A stretch of 64,000 nt of DNA, taken from NCBI RefSeq assembly GCF_009827305.1, contig NZ_WTYJ01000002.1, forward strand, positions 62,001-126,000, given 5' to 3'. The position numbers and the translations under genes were made by a program. This stretch comes from Croceibacterium xixiisoli (GTDB taxonomy: Bacteria; Pseudomonadota; Alphaproteobacteria; Sphingomonadales; Sphingomonadaceae). Below, in pieces: positions 8,902-16,983 of this stretch (positions are counted from its first letter, which is position 1; the number at the start of each line of letters is the position of its first letter). The notes below the pieces were generated by a model. It was not told the DNA's origin and did no database searches. It worked only from the letters and a program-made list of their open reading frames with translations.

Positions 8902-9515
8902 ATCCTCCCTCGGAAAACAAATGGCGGCGGCGCTTGAGCAAGAAGCATATTGAGCAACGCGTCTATGCTGCGGCGCTCAAGGCGCATACCTATGTGGCGC
9001 ATCGCATTACAGCTTTCAGGATAGTCCCGGCGGAGGCAATCGAAGCGCGCGCGCTTTTGGCATCGCAGGAAGCCAAGGCTTATGCCGATGACGCCGTCCA
9101 CAGCCTGAGCATGGCACTGCGGGGCATGGCGAAGGTGATGGCGGGAATGAACCAGCGTATCGACACGTTGGAGGCGGTCCATTCCGAAACACGCGAAGAG
9201 ATTCTCAACCTCGCGCGAGCCGTGCAGGGCCTGGAAAAGGCGTTCGCGGGCCGGGCCATGGAGAACCTGGAAGAAGCGCTTGCGGAGCGTGACGGCCTTT
9301 TGGACATCAAGACCGATATAGTAGGTCTGGAAACCGGACTGCGCGAGCTCGACGCACGGCTCGGTGCACTGATGCGGCATACCGATATGCCGGCGCATAC
9401 GCACGGGTTACGCCCGCCGACGTCGACGGACGTCACATCCGCGCGTCTTGAAAATGACGACGAGCGGCTGTGCCGAGATGTCGGTGCAGCATCCGATGAA
9501 AGAATTCAGACATGA
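8898..9515 (+). CDS. Coiled-coil protein of the capsule locus, function unknown
   Basis: A 205-residue protein rich in Ala, Glu, Leu and Arg with no transmembrane segment. Residues ~60-160 have regular hydrophobic spacing (MNQRIDTLEAVHSETREEIL, later GLETGLRELDARLGALM) that predicts a long coiled coil. The N terminus is strongly basic (KWRRRLSKKH). The start is GTG at 8898, overlapping the previous stop by four bases, and the end overlaps the next ATG by four bases. This tight position between an export gene and a glycosyltransferase suggests a scaffold, chain-length or tethering role, as coiled-coil partners have in other polysaccharide systems. That role is inference only. Confidence 0.7.
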   Translation: MNPPSENKWRRRLSKKHIEQRVYAAALKAHTYVAHRITAFRIVPAEAIEARALLASQEAKAYADDAVHSLSMALRGMAKVMAGMNQRIDTLEAVHSETREEILNLARAVQGLEKAFAGRAMENLEEALAERDGLLDIKTDIVGLETGLRELDARLGALMRHTDMPAHTHGLRPPTSTDVTSARLENDDERLCRDVGAASDERIQT

Positions 9516-11800
9516 GCACCAAACCGCTGCCCAGTTTCGCGATCTCGCCCGCGGAGGAAGGGGGTGTTTCGTTCTCGGTGGTCATCAACACCGACAACCG
9601 ACTGGACTATCTGAAACGCACCATCGACGGATTGCGTTATTCGAAATATGCGAATTTTGAAGTCTGCGTGGTCTCCGGACCCACGCCGGATGGCACGCGT
9701 GAATATCTTGAGGCGATCAAGGACGATGTCAAAGTCGCTTATTGCCCCGAGCGTATCCTGTCGATGTCGCGCAACATCGGTATTGCAATGGCGTCATCCG
9801 ACGTCGTCTGTTTTATCGACGACGATGCCGTTCCCGAGCCCGAATGGCTCGGCGATCTGGCATCGGCCTATGACGATGATGAAGTCGGCGCTGTCGGCGG
9901 CTTCGTCTACGATAACAGCGGCGTGAAATTTCAGGCGCGCTACGTGACGACAAATCGATTGGGCTATCCCACCGATTGGGGGACTGCCGCCCCGCACATC
10001 AATTTTCCCCAAGCTCTCGATTATCCGCATCTGCTCGGCACAAATTGTTCTTTTCGCAGATCGGCGCTGCTCGAAATCGGCGGGTTCGACGAGGAGTATG
10101 AATATTTCCTCGACGAGACCGATGTCTGCTGCCGGATCAACGATGCGGGCTATCGCATCGTTCAGCTTCCGCGCGCCTTTGTGCATCACAAATATGCGCC
10201 GAGCCATCTGCGCGACGAACGCAAGATCGTTCGCAACTGGTATCCGCTGATCAAGAATCGCGTTTATTTCGGTCTGCGGAACGGGCGGAACCATCATAGC
10301 CACCGCGAGGTGCTGAATGCCGGGATGGCCGATATCCGCGGCTGGGAGCGGAGCGTCCTCGCCGCCGAACGTGTCGGAGACTACACGACGGCGGAGGTCG
10401 AGCGTTTTTACGACGAGACGGCGCGCGCGCTCGAAGATGGGCGCAGCCGCGCGGCCGAGCCGCCGAAGATGCTGAGTCAGGCAACGCGCGATGCGCACCG
10501 GTCGGAATTCCGGACCTTTCCCATTCTTCGTCTCGAAGCCGAACGATCGACCATTTGTCTGGTTACGCAGGATTATCCGCCGGGCCAGAATGGCGGTATC
10601 GCGCGCAATATGGCGCAGCTTGCACAATCGCTGGCTGCGGATGGACATCAGGTCCATGTCCTTACCAAGTCGCGCGGACCTTCGACCGTGGACTTCGAGG
10701 ATTCTGTCTGGGTCCATCGTGTCGAAATACGGCACTATCCGGCGCCCGACCCATCTCCGATCGCCCCGCACGCGGTTCCGTCGCATATCTGGAATTATGG
10801 CCAGACAATGCTTGAGGAAGTACGCGCGATCGATGCGAAGCGAAAGGTGGACGTCGTCTATTGCCCGCTTTGGGATTGCGAACCGCTGCTGTTTCAGATC
10901 AGCGCTGAGTTTCCGCTGATCGTTGCGTTGCAGACGACCATGCGTTTCTGGCTTGAAAGCCAGCCTCTGAAGGCAGCGGATAAAGGCTGGATGGCCGAAT
11001 TCGGCAATCCCATCATCGCCATGGAAGAATTGATCCTCAACAATGCGAAAATGATGCATGCCAACAGCGCGGCGATCGTCCGGGACATCCGCGAAAAATA
11101 TGATCTCGCGCTTCCCGACGAAAGGCTATTCTACTCGCCGCATGGAATGGCCGACTGGTCGGACGGCATGGAACCACCGGCCGGCGTAACAGCCGAGACA
11201 CGTATCCTGTTTGTCGGGCGGCTCGAATCCCGCAAGGGAATCGATACCCTGTTGCAATCCGCCCCGGGGATTTTGGCCAAATATCCCGACGCTGTCCTCG
11301 ACATCGTAGGCGACGATACAATCCTCCGCCCCGACGGCACGACCTATAAGGGCGAATTTCTCAAGAGCGGCCTGACGCAGGCAATTTTCGATCGAATTCG
11401 CTTTCATGGTCGGGTCGAAGAGGAGGAATTGCGTCGGTTTTATCGCGACTGCGACATTTTCGTGGCCCCGTCGCGATATGAATCCTTCGGCCTCGTCTTT
11501 CTGGAAGCAATGGTATTCGGCAAGCCGGTGATTGCATGCGATGCAGGTGGCGGCCCGGAAGTTGTGACCCATGACAAGACCGGCATGCTGGTGGCGCCGG
11601 GCGACACGCAAGGCCTGTCCGATGCGCTTGATAAGTTGCTCGCAGACCCGGCCGAGCGGCGTGCGATGGGCGTGGCCGCGCGCAAGGATTATGAAGCCCG
11701 CTTTACCGATCAGGCGATGGTGAGGGATTTTCTCGCGGTTTTTGCCCGAATGGGACTCCGCGCGGATGCGGCACCCCGGATCATGCACAAGGGGGCATGA
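9512..11800 (+). CDS. Two-domain glycosyltransferase, GT2 followed by GT4
   Basis: A 762-residue protein carrying two catalytic domains. Residues ~18-300 are a GT-A family-2 domain: SVVINTDNRLDYLKRTIDGL, the metal-binding FIDDDAVPEPEWL, and FDEEYEYFLDETDVCCRI. Residues ~345-750 are a GT-B family-4 domain: VTQDYPPGQNGGIARNMAQL, ILFVGRLESRKGIDTLL and SRYESFGLVFLEAMVFGKPV with its E-x7-E. One polypeptide may therefore add two consecutive sugars. The ATG overlaps the previous stop. No processing site or membrane helix is visible, so it should act in the cytoplasm at the inner membrane face. Donors and linkages cannot be read from sequence. Confidence 0.9.
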   Translation: MSTKPLPSFAISPAEEGGVSFSVVINTDNRLDYLKRTIDGLRYSKYANFEVCVVSGPTPDGTREYLEAIKDDVKVAYCPERILSMSRNIGIAMASSDVVCFIDDDAVPEPEWLGDLASAYDDDEVGAVGGFVYDNSGVKFQARYVTTNRLGYPTDWGTAAPHINFPQALDYPHLLGTNCSFRRSALLEIGGFDEEYEYFLDETDVCCRINDAGYRIVQLPRAFVHHKYAPSHLRDERKIVRNWYPLIKNRVYFGLRNGRNHHSHREVLNAGMADIRGWERSVLAAERVGDYTTAEVERFYDETARALEDGRSRAAEPPKMLSQATRDAHRSEFRTFPILRLEAERSTICLVTQDYPPGQNGGIARNMAQLAQSLAADGHQVHVLTKSRGPSTVDFEDSVWVHRVEIRHYPAPDPSPIAPHAVPSHIWNYGQTMLEEVRAIDAKRKVDVVYCPLWDCEPLLFQISAEFPLIVALQTTMRFWLESQPLKAADKGWMAEFGNPIIAMEELILNNAKMMHANSAAIVRDIREKYDLALPDERLFYSPHGMADWSDGMEPPAGVTAETRILFVGRLESRKGIDTLLQSAPGILAKYPDAVLDIVGDDTILRPDGTTYKGEFLKSGLTQAIFDRIRFHGRVEEEELRRFYRDCDIFVAPSRYESFGLVFLEAMVFGKPVIACDAGGGPEVVTHDKTGMLVAPGDTQGLSDALDKLLADPAERRAMGVAARKDYEARFTDQAMVRDFLAVFARMGLRADAAPRIMHKGA

Positions 11801-11801
11801 T

Positions 11802-13019
11802 GTGTCCGTCAAGTTGCCCATCAGCGAGGCATTGGCCCATGGCTTGTCTCGAGGAATTCAGACAACGGGCTGGGAGCCGGTGGAAAATCCTGTTGGGCTA
11901 GGGAAGTCACTAAGATCCTGCACGTTCGGTGATCCGCTGATTTTGCTGTGCGGACCTGAAACCGTTGGGCTGGAATTCCTTCGTCACGGTTGGAGCGGGG
12001 AAGTCAGAATAACGACCGATGAGGGAGAACATACTCTGCTGTTGTCGAAAGACGATGGCACCGATGTTGTCCTTTTCCAACTTGCGCCGCGTTCGGATGA
12101 TTTCCAGGTTACCATAGAGGCGCTGCACGTTGACGGGCGTGAAGAGGCGCATTGCGAAGCCTGGCTGTTGAGCCTTGTTTTTCGCAAGAGGCCGCGGCCG
12201 GTTGGCGGGACTTTACCCGTTAATCAGCATACTCGGCTGGTGTACGGAACATGGGGACAATTCCTTGTCCTTGCGACGGACGCAGTTATCCCCAGTGTCA
12301 TTGTCCGTGAAGGAGTATGGGCGGGAAACGACGTTCGGCTGTTCAAGGAGCAAGTCCGCCCAGGCGACGTGGTCTTGGATATCGGAGCGAATTTCGGACA
12401 CCATTCGGTCGTGTTTTCAAAGCTGGTTGGTTCGACAGGTCTTGTGCTCGCAATCGAGGCACAATGGACCATGTACCAGCTGATCCACGCCAACGCCGCG
12501 CTAAATCGCTGCGACAACATTGTACCGATTCACGCCGCTGCCGGAAATAGTCACGGCAGTGTCACCATGTATCCTGTGAGCAAGGCAGGAGAGGATAATT
12601 TTGGGCGGCTAGCCATCAACACACACGTCCTGGCAGGACAGGACGATGGAGAGGAGGTCGCTGTATATCCTCTTGACACTCTCTTGCCCGGTTACCTGGG
12701 TGATCGCCAGATTTCTTTCGTCAAGATCGACGTCCAGTCCTATGAGTTTTTCGTGCTACTCGGGATGACTTCTTTGTTGGAGAAGCATAGGCCGATAATT
12801 TTCGTTGAAATTGCACCATATTGGATGCAGCGGGCAGGCTATGATTACACCGAGATTTATGGGTTGCTGCGTGCGTACGGTTATCAATTCATGCACAGCG
12901 ATGAAATCGCAATGGGTTCCGATAATGTTCCTGATATCCCGGTCGATATGAAGATCGAATGGGATTTACTCGCCATCCATCCCGAAGGTCCGAACCGGGG
13001 TTGCAAATCGGCGACATAG
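11802..13019 (+). CDS. FkbM-family methyltransferase with N-terminal beta-rich domain, copy 1
   Basis: A 405-residue protein. The C-terminal ~240 residues are an FkbM-type SAM-dependent methyltransferase: VVLDIGANFGHHSVVFSKL is the SAM-binding motif I, followed by AIEAQ and SFVKIDVQSYEFFVLLG. The first ~150 residues form an extra domain (LLCGPETVGLEFLRHGWSG onward) shared with the downstream paralogue. FkbM enzymes often O-methylate sugars, so methylation of the capsule glycan is likely. The start is taken as GTG 11802, one base after the previous stop; the longer frame from 11742 lies inside the upstream gene. Base composition is visibly poorer in G+C than in the second copy, which points to separate histories. 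Confidence 0.82.
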   Translation: MSVKLPISEALAHGLSRGIQTTGWEPVENPVGLGKSLRSCTFGDPLILLCGPETVGLEFLRHGWSGEVRITTDEGEHTLLLSKDDGTDVVLFQLAPRSDDFQVTIEALHVDGREEAHCEAWLLSLVFRKRPRPVGGTLPVNQHTRLVYGTWGQFLVLATDAVIPSVIVREGVWAGNDVRLFKEQVRPGDVVLDIGANFGHHSVVFSKLVGSTGLVLAIEAQWTMYQLIHANAALNRCDNIVPIHAAAGNSHGSVTMYPVSKAGEDNFGRLAINTHVLAGQDDGEEVAVYPLDTLLPGYLGDRQISFVKIDVQSYEFFVLLGMTSLLEKHRPIIFVEIAPYWMQRAGYDYTEIYGLLRAYGYQFMHSDEIAMGSDNVPDIPVDMKIEWDLLAIHPEGPNRGCKSAT

Positions 13020-13120
13020 ATCAAGTGGGGCGCACGATCGGTGTGCTTCGGCAAACACGCAGATTGCCCGGCCCCGCACGGCGCTGCGTCAGCACACTTC
13101 TAAAAACACCACAAATGATG

Positions 13121-13219
13121 ATGAGCATGCACATTAAGAGGAACGGCAGGTTGACGTTTGCCCAGCGGCTGTCCCAAGGGCTTTGCCGCGTGGTTCAGAT
13201 AAAGGAAAAGGCAGGATGA
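13121..13219 (+). pseudogene. Remnant of a third FkbM N terminus, or a coupled leader peptide
   Basis: A 32-codon reading frame whose middle, RLSQGLCRVVQIKEK, clearly resembles ALSQGLCRAVQMAG at the start of the next gene; the DNA is also similar over about 30 bases (near 13168-13200 compared with 13249-13281). Its TGA overlaps the ATG of the next gene (ATGA at 13216). The likeliest reading is the relic of a further FkbM copy lost by recombination. A short leader that couples translation is the alternative. Other in-frame ATGs at 13115 and 13118 exist. Confidence 0.5.
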
Positions 13220-14418
13220 CGATTACCCAGGACATCGATGCTGCCTTGTCGCAAGGGCTTTGCCGTGCGGTTCAGATGGCGGGATGGGAAACCATTTACC
13301 ATCCGAGGCGGGAAGCCCGAGCACTTAAAACATATCTTTTTGGTCAGCCGCTGGTCCTGCTCTGCAAACCCGAAACCGTCGGGATCGAGTTTCTCCGCCA
13401 CGATTGGAGCGGCGCGGTAAAGATCACCACCGACGAGGGGGAACAAATCGTCTCGCTCGCGAACGACAGCGGCAGCGATACAGTGATGGTCGAATTGAAG
13501 GCGCGCCATCAGGATTTTCAGGTCTCGATTGAGGCCCTGCCCGTTGAAGGCCGCGACCACAACCGTTGCGAAGCTTGGCTGTTGGGAGTCGCATTCAGCG
13601 ACGTTCCCCAGCCGGTGGGCCGGTCGCTGCTCCTTAATCAGCATACCAAGCTGACATATGGAGATTGGGGCGAATTTCTGGTTTTGGCCAGCGACGAGGT
13701 TATTCCCAGGGCGATCGTTCGTGAAGGGTCTTGGGCGCCCAACGATATCGCGCTGTTCAAGGAGCATGTGCGACCGGGCGACCTGGTGCTCGATATCGGA
13801 GCCAACTTCGGGCACCATTCGGTAGTCTTCGCAAAGCTGGTAGGTCCGACGGGCCAGGTGATCGCTATCGAGGCCCAACGGGTCATGTATCAACTGGTTC
13901 ACGCCAATTCGGTTCTGAACCGCCTCGACAACATCACCGCTCTTCATGCCGCTGCAGGTCAGGAACATGGCACCGTCACCATGTATCCGATCAGCTATGA
14001 GGGCGAGAATAATTTTGGTGCTCTGGGTGTCGATACCAGCGCCCCAGCGGGCCGTGGCGAGGGGGAAGAAGTTGCCGTCTATCCTCTTGACGACCTGCTT
14101 CCCGACTACGCCAAAGGGCGCCCGGTCCGCTTCGTCAAAATTGACGTCCAAGCGTATGAACTTTTCGTGCTGCAAGGCATGACCGGCATTCTGAAAACGG
14201 ACCGTCCGACGATCTTTATCGAAATCTCGCCCTATTGGATGGAGCGCGCGGGCTATGATTACCGCGCAATCTACACGCTGCTGCGTGACCATGGTTATGA
14301 TTTCGTCCATCGCGAGGGGACGGAGCTTGGCGCTGATGGCATGCCGGATGTCCCGTCCGGCGAGGACATTGAATGGGATTTGTTGGCGATCCATCGCGAA
14401 AAACCGACTTTAGTTTAG
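13216..14418 (+). CDS. FkbM-family methyltransferase with N-terminal beta-rich domain, copy 2
   Basis: A 400-residue paralogue of the protein at 11802, collinear over its full length. It has the N-terminal domain (LLCKPETVGIEFLRHDWSG), motif I LVLDIGANFGHHSVVFAKL, AIEAQRVMYQL, RFVKIDVQAYELFVLQG and the closing IEWDLLAIH. Predicted role: SAM-dependent O-methylation of a capsule sugar, perhaps at a different position from copy 1. The chosen ATG at 13216 has purine-rich AAGGAAAAGGCAGG directly upstream and aligns with the paralogue's N terminus; the longer frame from 13183 is the relic region. It is the last gene of the + strand capsule block and is followed by two palindromes. Confidence 0.85.
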   Translation: MTITQDIDAALSQGLCRAVQMAGWETIYHPRREARALKTYLFGQPLVLLCKPETVGIEFLRHDWSGAVKITTDEGEQIVSLANDSGSDTVMVELKARHQDFQVSIEALPVEGRDHNRCEAWLLGVAFSDVPQPVGRSLLLNQHTKLTYGDWGEFLVLASDEVIPRAIVREGSWAPNDIALFKEHVRPGDLVLDIGANFGHHSVVFAKLVGPTGQVIAIEAQRVMYQLVHANSVLNRLDNITALHAAAGQEHGTVTMYPISYEGENNFGALGVDTSAPAGRGEGEEVAVYPLDDLLPDYAKGRPVRFVKIDVQAYELFVLQGMTGILKTDRPTIFIEISPYWMERAGYDYRAIYTLLRDHGYDFVHREGTELGADGMPDVPSGEDIEWDLLAIHREKPTLV

Positions 14419-14419
14419 A

Positions 14420-14459
14420 GCAATTTCTAAGCAGGTGAAATCATCTGTCTAGAAATTGC
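14420..14459 (+). terminator. Perfect 10-base inverted repeat after the capsule operon
   Basis: GCAATTTCTA at 14420-14429 pairs perfectly with TAGAAATTGC at 14450-14459, with a 20-base loop. It begins two bases after the stop of the second FkbM gene. There is no T-run, so it may stabilise the mRNA end or be part of a repeat element and not be a classical terminator. Confidence 0.45.
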
Positions 14460-14476
14460 GGCAAACAAAAAGAAGC

Positions 14477-14511
14477 AGATCGGCGATCTGATGCAATCGG
14501 ATCGCCGATCT
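14477..14511. repeat. Perfect 12-base palindrome, intergenic repeat-like
   Basis: AGATCGGCGATC (14477-14488) and GATCGCCGATCT (14500-14511) are exact reverse complements around an 11-base spacer. It lies 17 bases beyond the previous inverted repeat in the convergent gap between the capsule block and the - strand operon. The GATGCAATCGG core resembles palindromic intergenic elements of alphaproteobacteria as I remember them. It could serve as a bidirectional terminator. The rest of the gap to 14683 shows no gene I can support; base composition changes near 14640. Confidence 0.5.
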
Positions 14512-14683
14512 AGGCCACAGTATGCCGCAACCATATGATGATTCAGACGATCAATACGCTTTCGGATGAACGTACAAAATATCTGATCAACGAGCATCAC
14601 AAGAAGCCGCAGCATCTCGACATGCCGCCTCGGAACCGGCGTTCCAATGCTCGCAAATCTGCCCACGCTTGGCGGCTGCCAAC

Positions 14684-15505
14684 TCACCTCTTCAGCCAGC
14701 TATGCTGGAGCAGTTCGCCAACATGCTCTATCACCAGATGCGGCGCCCGTTCGGCGGGCTGGGCGGCCCATTCGGCGCGGCTGGTTGATCCGCTGGCAAC
14801 TCCGATGCCGATGGCGCCCTCGGCGCGGGCCATCTGCATTTCGGCCACCGCATCATCTCCCACAACGCCCACTTCACCGATCGCCAGGCCCAGTTGCTGC
14901 GCGACGAAGCGCATCGCATGGGTGGATGGCTTGCCGGTCGGTTCCGGCTCGCGCCCGGTTACCCGCGCGATCGCGCCATTGATGGCGCAGCTATAGCCGA
15001 AACTGCGTCCTTCCTTGGTGGCGAAGAAGGGTACGTCGGATGCGGTGAGGAAGGCGGCGCCTTCCAGCACGCGACTGCAGGCGGCGTGGATATGTTCCAT
15101 CCGGCAATCGGGATGCCAGGCGACATAGACCGCATCGACATCGTCCGCACCCGCCTCGCCCGGCATGCAGCAGGGCACGCCCAGCTGTTCCAGCGCATCG
15201 CGCACGCCATCGGTGCCGAGCACCAGCACCTGGCGATATCCGCGCTCACGCATCACCAGCGCGGCGACCGAATTGGGAGTGAACAGCCGTTCGTCGGCAA
15301 TCGGCAGGCCGACATCGCGCAATTTCGGGCCCTGCACCGCCGAGGGGTAGGCGCTGCCATTGGTCAGGGCGAGGAAGGGAATACCGCGCGCCTCCAGCGC
15401 CTGCAGCACCTCCACCGCGCCGGGGATCACCTGATAGCTGCCGAGCGATCGGTTGGAGAGGATCAGCGTCCCGTCCAGATCGAACATGAAGCCCTTCGGC
15501 TGCAT
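14684..15505 (-). CDS. acvF: HAD-family phosphatase (NagD type), AcvF-like
   Basis: A 273-residue HAD hydrolase with motif I MFDLDGTLILSN at residues ~6-17, motif II ALTNGSAYP, and a C-terminal GVVGDDAVAEMQMARAEG where the Mg-binding acidic residues lie. This is the NagD/p-nitrophenylphosphatase subtype. It is the last gene of a six-gene operon. In the known acetovanillone operon of Sphingobium SYK-6 the HAD protein AcvF removes the aryl phosphate, and this gene fits that place. I start at 15505 because GGAGGGG lies at the right distance upstream; an ATG at 15523 overlapping the previous stop is the alternative. The family call is firm and the substrate is inferred from the operon. Confidence 0.82.
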   Translation of the reverse strand: MQPKGFMFDLDGTLILSNRSLGSYQVIPGAVEVLQALEARGIPFLALTNGSAYPSAVQGPKLRDVGLPIADERLFTPNSVAALVMRERGYRQVLVLGTDGVRDALEQLGVPCCMPGEAGADDVDAVYVAWHPDCRMEHIHAACSRVLEGAAFLTASDVPFFATKEGRSFGYSCAINGAIARVTGREPEPTGKPSTHAMRFVAQQLGLAIGEVGVVGDDAVAEMQMARAEGAIGIGVASGSTSRAEWAAQPAERAPHLVIEHVGELLQHSWLKR

Positions 15506-15519
15506 GGAAACCCCCTCCA

Positions 15520-16983
15520 TCAATTTCCCTCCAGTTCCAGTTTCAGCCCGGCCTTCTCCACACTCACCCTCGTCAGATCGGTGCGGGCCAGCAACCGGCG
15601 GAGCAGATCCATCACTGGTGCGGTCTGCGGGTCATAACGGCGCGGGGCGGGGCCCTCGGCGGCCATCGCATCGACCAGATTGGCCGGCATGGTGGCGCGC
15701 AGCAGGAATTCCTCATCCGACAGATGCGTGCCGATCCGGCGGCGCAGCGTGGCCAGATCGGCCATGGCCGGTTCTTCCTGCAGCTCCTTCGTGCGCGGAT
15801 TGGCCATGATCCGGTCCAGCACATCGGGCGCGATCGGCATGTTGGGCCGGCCGAACCGGCCGATCGCATAGCGGATGATCTCGTCCGGGATCACCGCATA
15901 GCGGTCTTCCCCGGTGACATTCATCACTGCCTGGGTCTGCAGCATCTGGGCAAAGGGCGTCATGACGATCGGCCAGCCCAGTTCTTCCCGCACGCGGCCC
16001 AGTTCCTCAATCACCGCGCCTTCCAGATGCGGCACGCGGTGATCGGCCAGATGGCGGCGCATGGTGCCGACCATCCCGCCGGGCAGCTGATGCTGCAGAT
16101 AGGCAGCGTCGAACGCCATCGGTGCGCCGGTGGGCAGGCCATCGGCCTGCGCCATGTCGCGGAAATATTGCGCCACATGGGCCACGGCATCGTCATCGAT
16201 CTCGACCGTGTGGCCCAGCGTGCGCAGATTGGCGATCATCCGCTGGATCGACGGATTGGATGTGCCGTCCGCCGCGCCGCCGCTGGCGCATTGCACCGCT
16301 GAAACGCCCAGATCGGCCGCCTCCAGATAGGTCTGCTCGGCCAGGCCGATGGTGCAATGGGCGTGGATTTCCAGCGGCTTGTTGCCGATTTCGGCCAGGA
16401 TCGCGGGGATCAGCGTCTGCGCCCGCTTGGGGGTCAGCAACCCGCCTGGATCCTTGATATAAAGCGCGTCGATATCATCGCTCGCGGCCATCATCCGTGC
16501 TGCGGCGGCATAATGCACATCATCATGGATCGGGCTGATCGTATAGACCAGCGCGCCCACCACCTGTTCGCCACCCGATCGCTTGACCATGCGCGCCACG
16601 TCCACATTGGCGGCGGCATCATTCATCGGATCAGCCAGGGCAAAACGGCGGATGCCATTGGTCGCCAGGGTGCGGAACGCCAGTTCCATGAATTCCGGGC
16701 TGGCGGTTTCCCAGGCGATGAAGCGAAATCCGGTGGAAAGGAATTGCAGCGGGGTGGTTGGGCAGGCCTGCGCCATGCCCCGGATCCGTTCCCACGGGTC
16801 TTCCTGCTTGTAGCGGACGGCCACGCCCATATGGGTGCTGGTGGTGAAATCGATCGCGGAAAAAGCGCAGCGTTCCATCACTGGCGCAATGGTCAGCGTG
16901 CGGGCGGTATCCACCCCCAGCGCGCCCCACAGGCACTGATTGCCATCGCGCAGCGATGTTTCGACAAGGCGGATGTTGGCCAT
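15520..16983 (-). CDS. Biotin-dependent carboxylase, carboxyltransferase subunit (PycB/OadA-like)
   Basis: A 487-residue HMGL-like TIM-barrel carboxyltransferase. Early motif VETSLRDGNQCLWGAL carries the acidic metal ligand; later ALYIKDPGGLLTPKRA supplies the lysine that is carbamylated in this family, and IHAHCTIGLAEQTYLEAADL holds the metal-binding histidines. It would move CO2 from carboxybiotin to the methyl carbon of an acetyl-arene (AcvCDE-type reaction), in place of the pyruvate of PycB. The last ~25 residues (GLKLELEGN end) resemble the N terminus of the biotin carrier protein of the same operon. The start is ATG 16983, overlapping the TGA of the biotin carboxylase gene by one base; the longer frame to 17082 lies inside that gene. 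Confidence 0.86.
   Translation of the reverse strand: MANIRLVETSLRDGNQCLWGALGVDTARTLTIAPVMERCAFSAIDFTTSTHMGVAVRYKQEDPWERIRGMAQACPTTPLQFLSTGFRFIAWETASPEFMELAFRTLATNGIRRFALADPMNDAAANVDVARMVKRSGGEQVVGALVYTISPIHDDVHYAAAARMMAASDDIDALYIKDPGGLLTPKRAQTLIPAILAEIGNKPLEIHAHCTIGLAEQTYLEAADLGVSAVQCASGGAADGTSNPSIQRMIANLRTLGHTVEIDDDAVAHVAQYFRDMAQADGLPTGAPMAFDAAYLQHQLPGGMVGTMRRHLADHRVPHLEGAVIEELGRVREELGWPIVMTPFAQMLQTQAVMNVTGEDRYAVIPDEIIRYAIGRFGRPNMPIAPDVLDRIMANPRTKELQEEPAMADLATLRRRIGTHLSDEEFLLRATMPANLVDAMAAEGPAPRRYDPQTAPVMDLLRRLLARTDLTRVSVEKAGLKLELEGN

Noticed and set aside
13195-14394. - strand open frame of 399 codons
   Set aside because: Antisense of FkbM copy 2, whose paralogue confirms the + strand reading.
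14535-14996. Small + strand frame after the capsule block
   Set aside because: Most of it is antisense to the phosphatase gene; the first ~45 codons match nothing I recognise and have no ribosome site.
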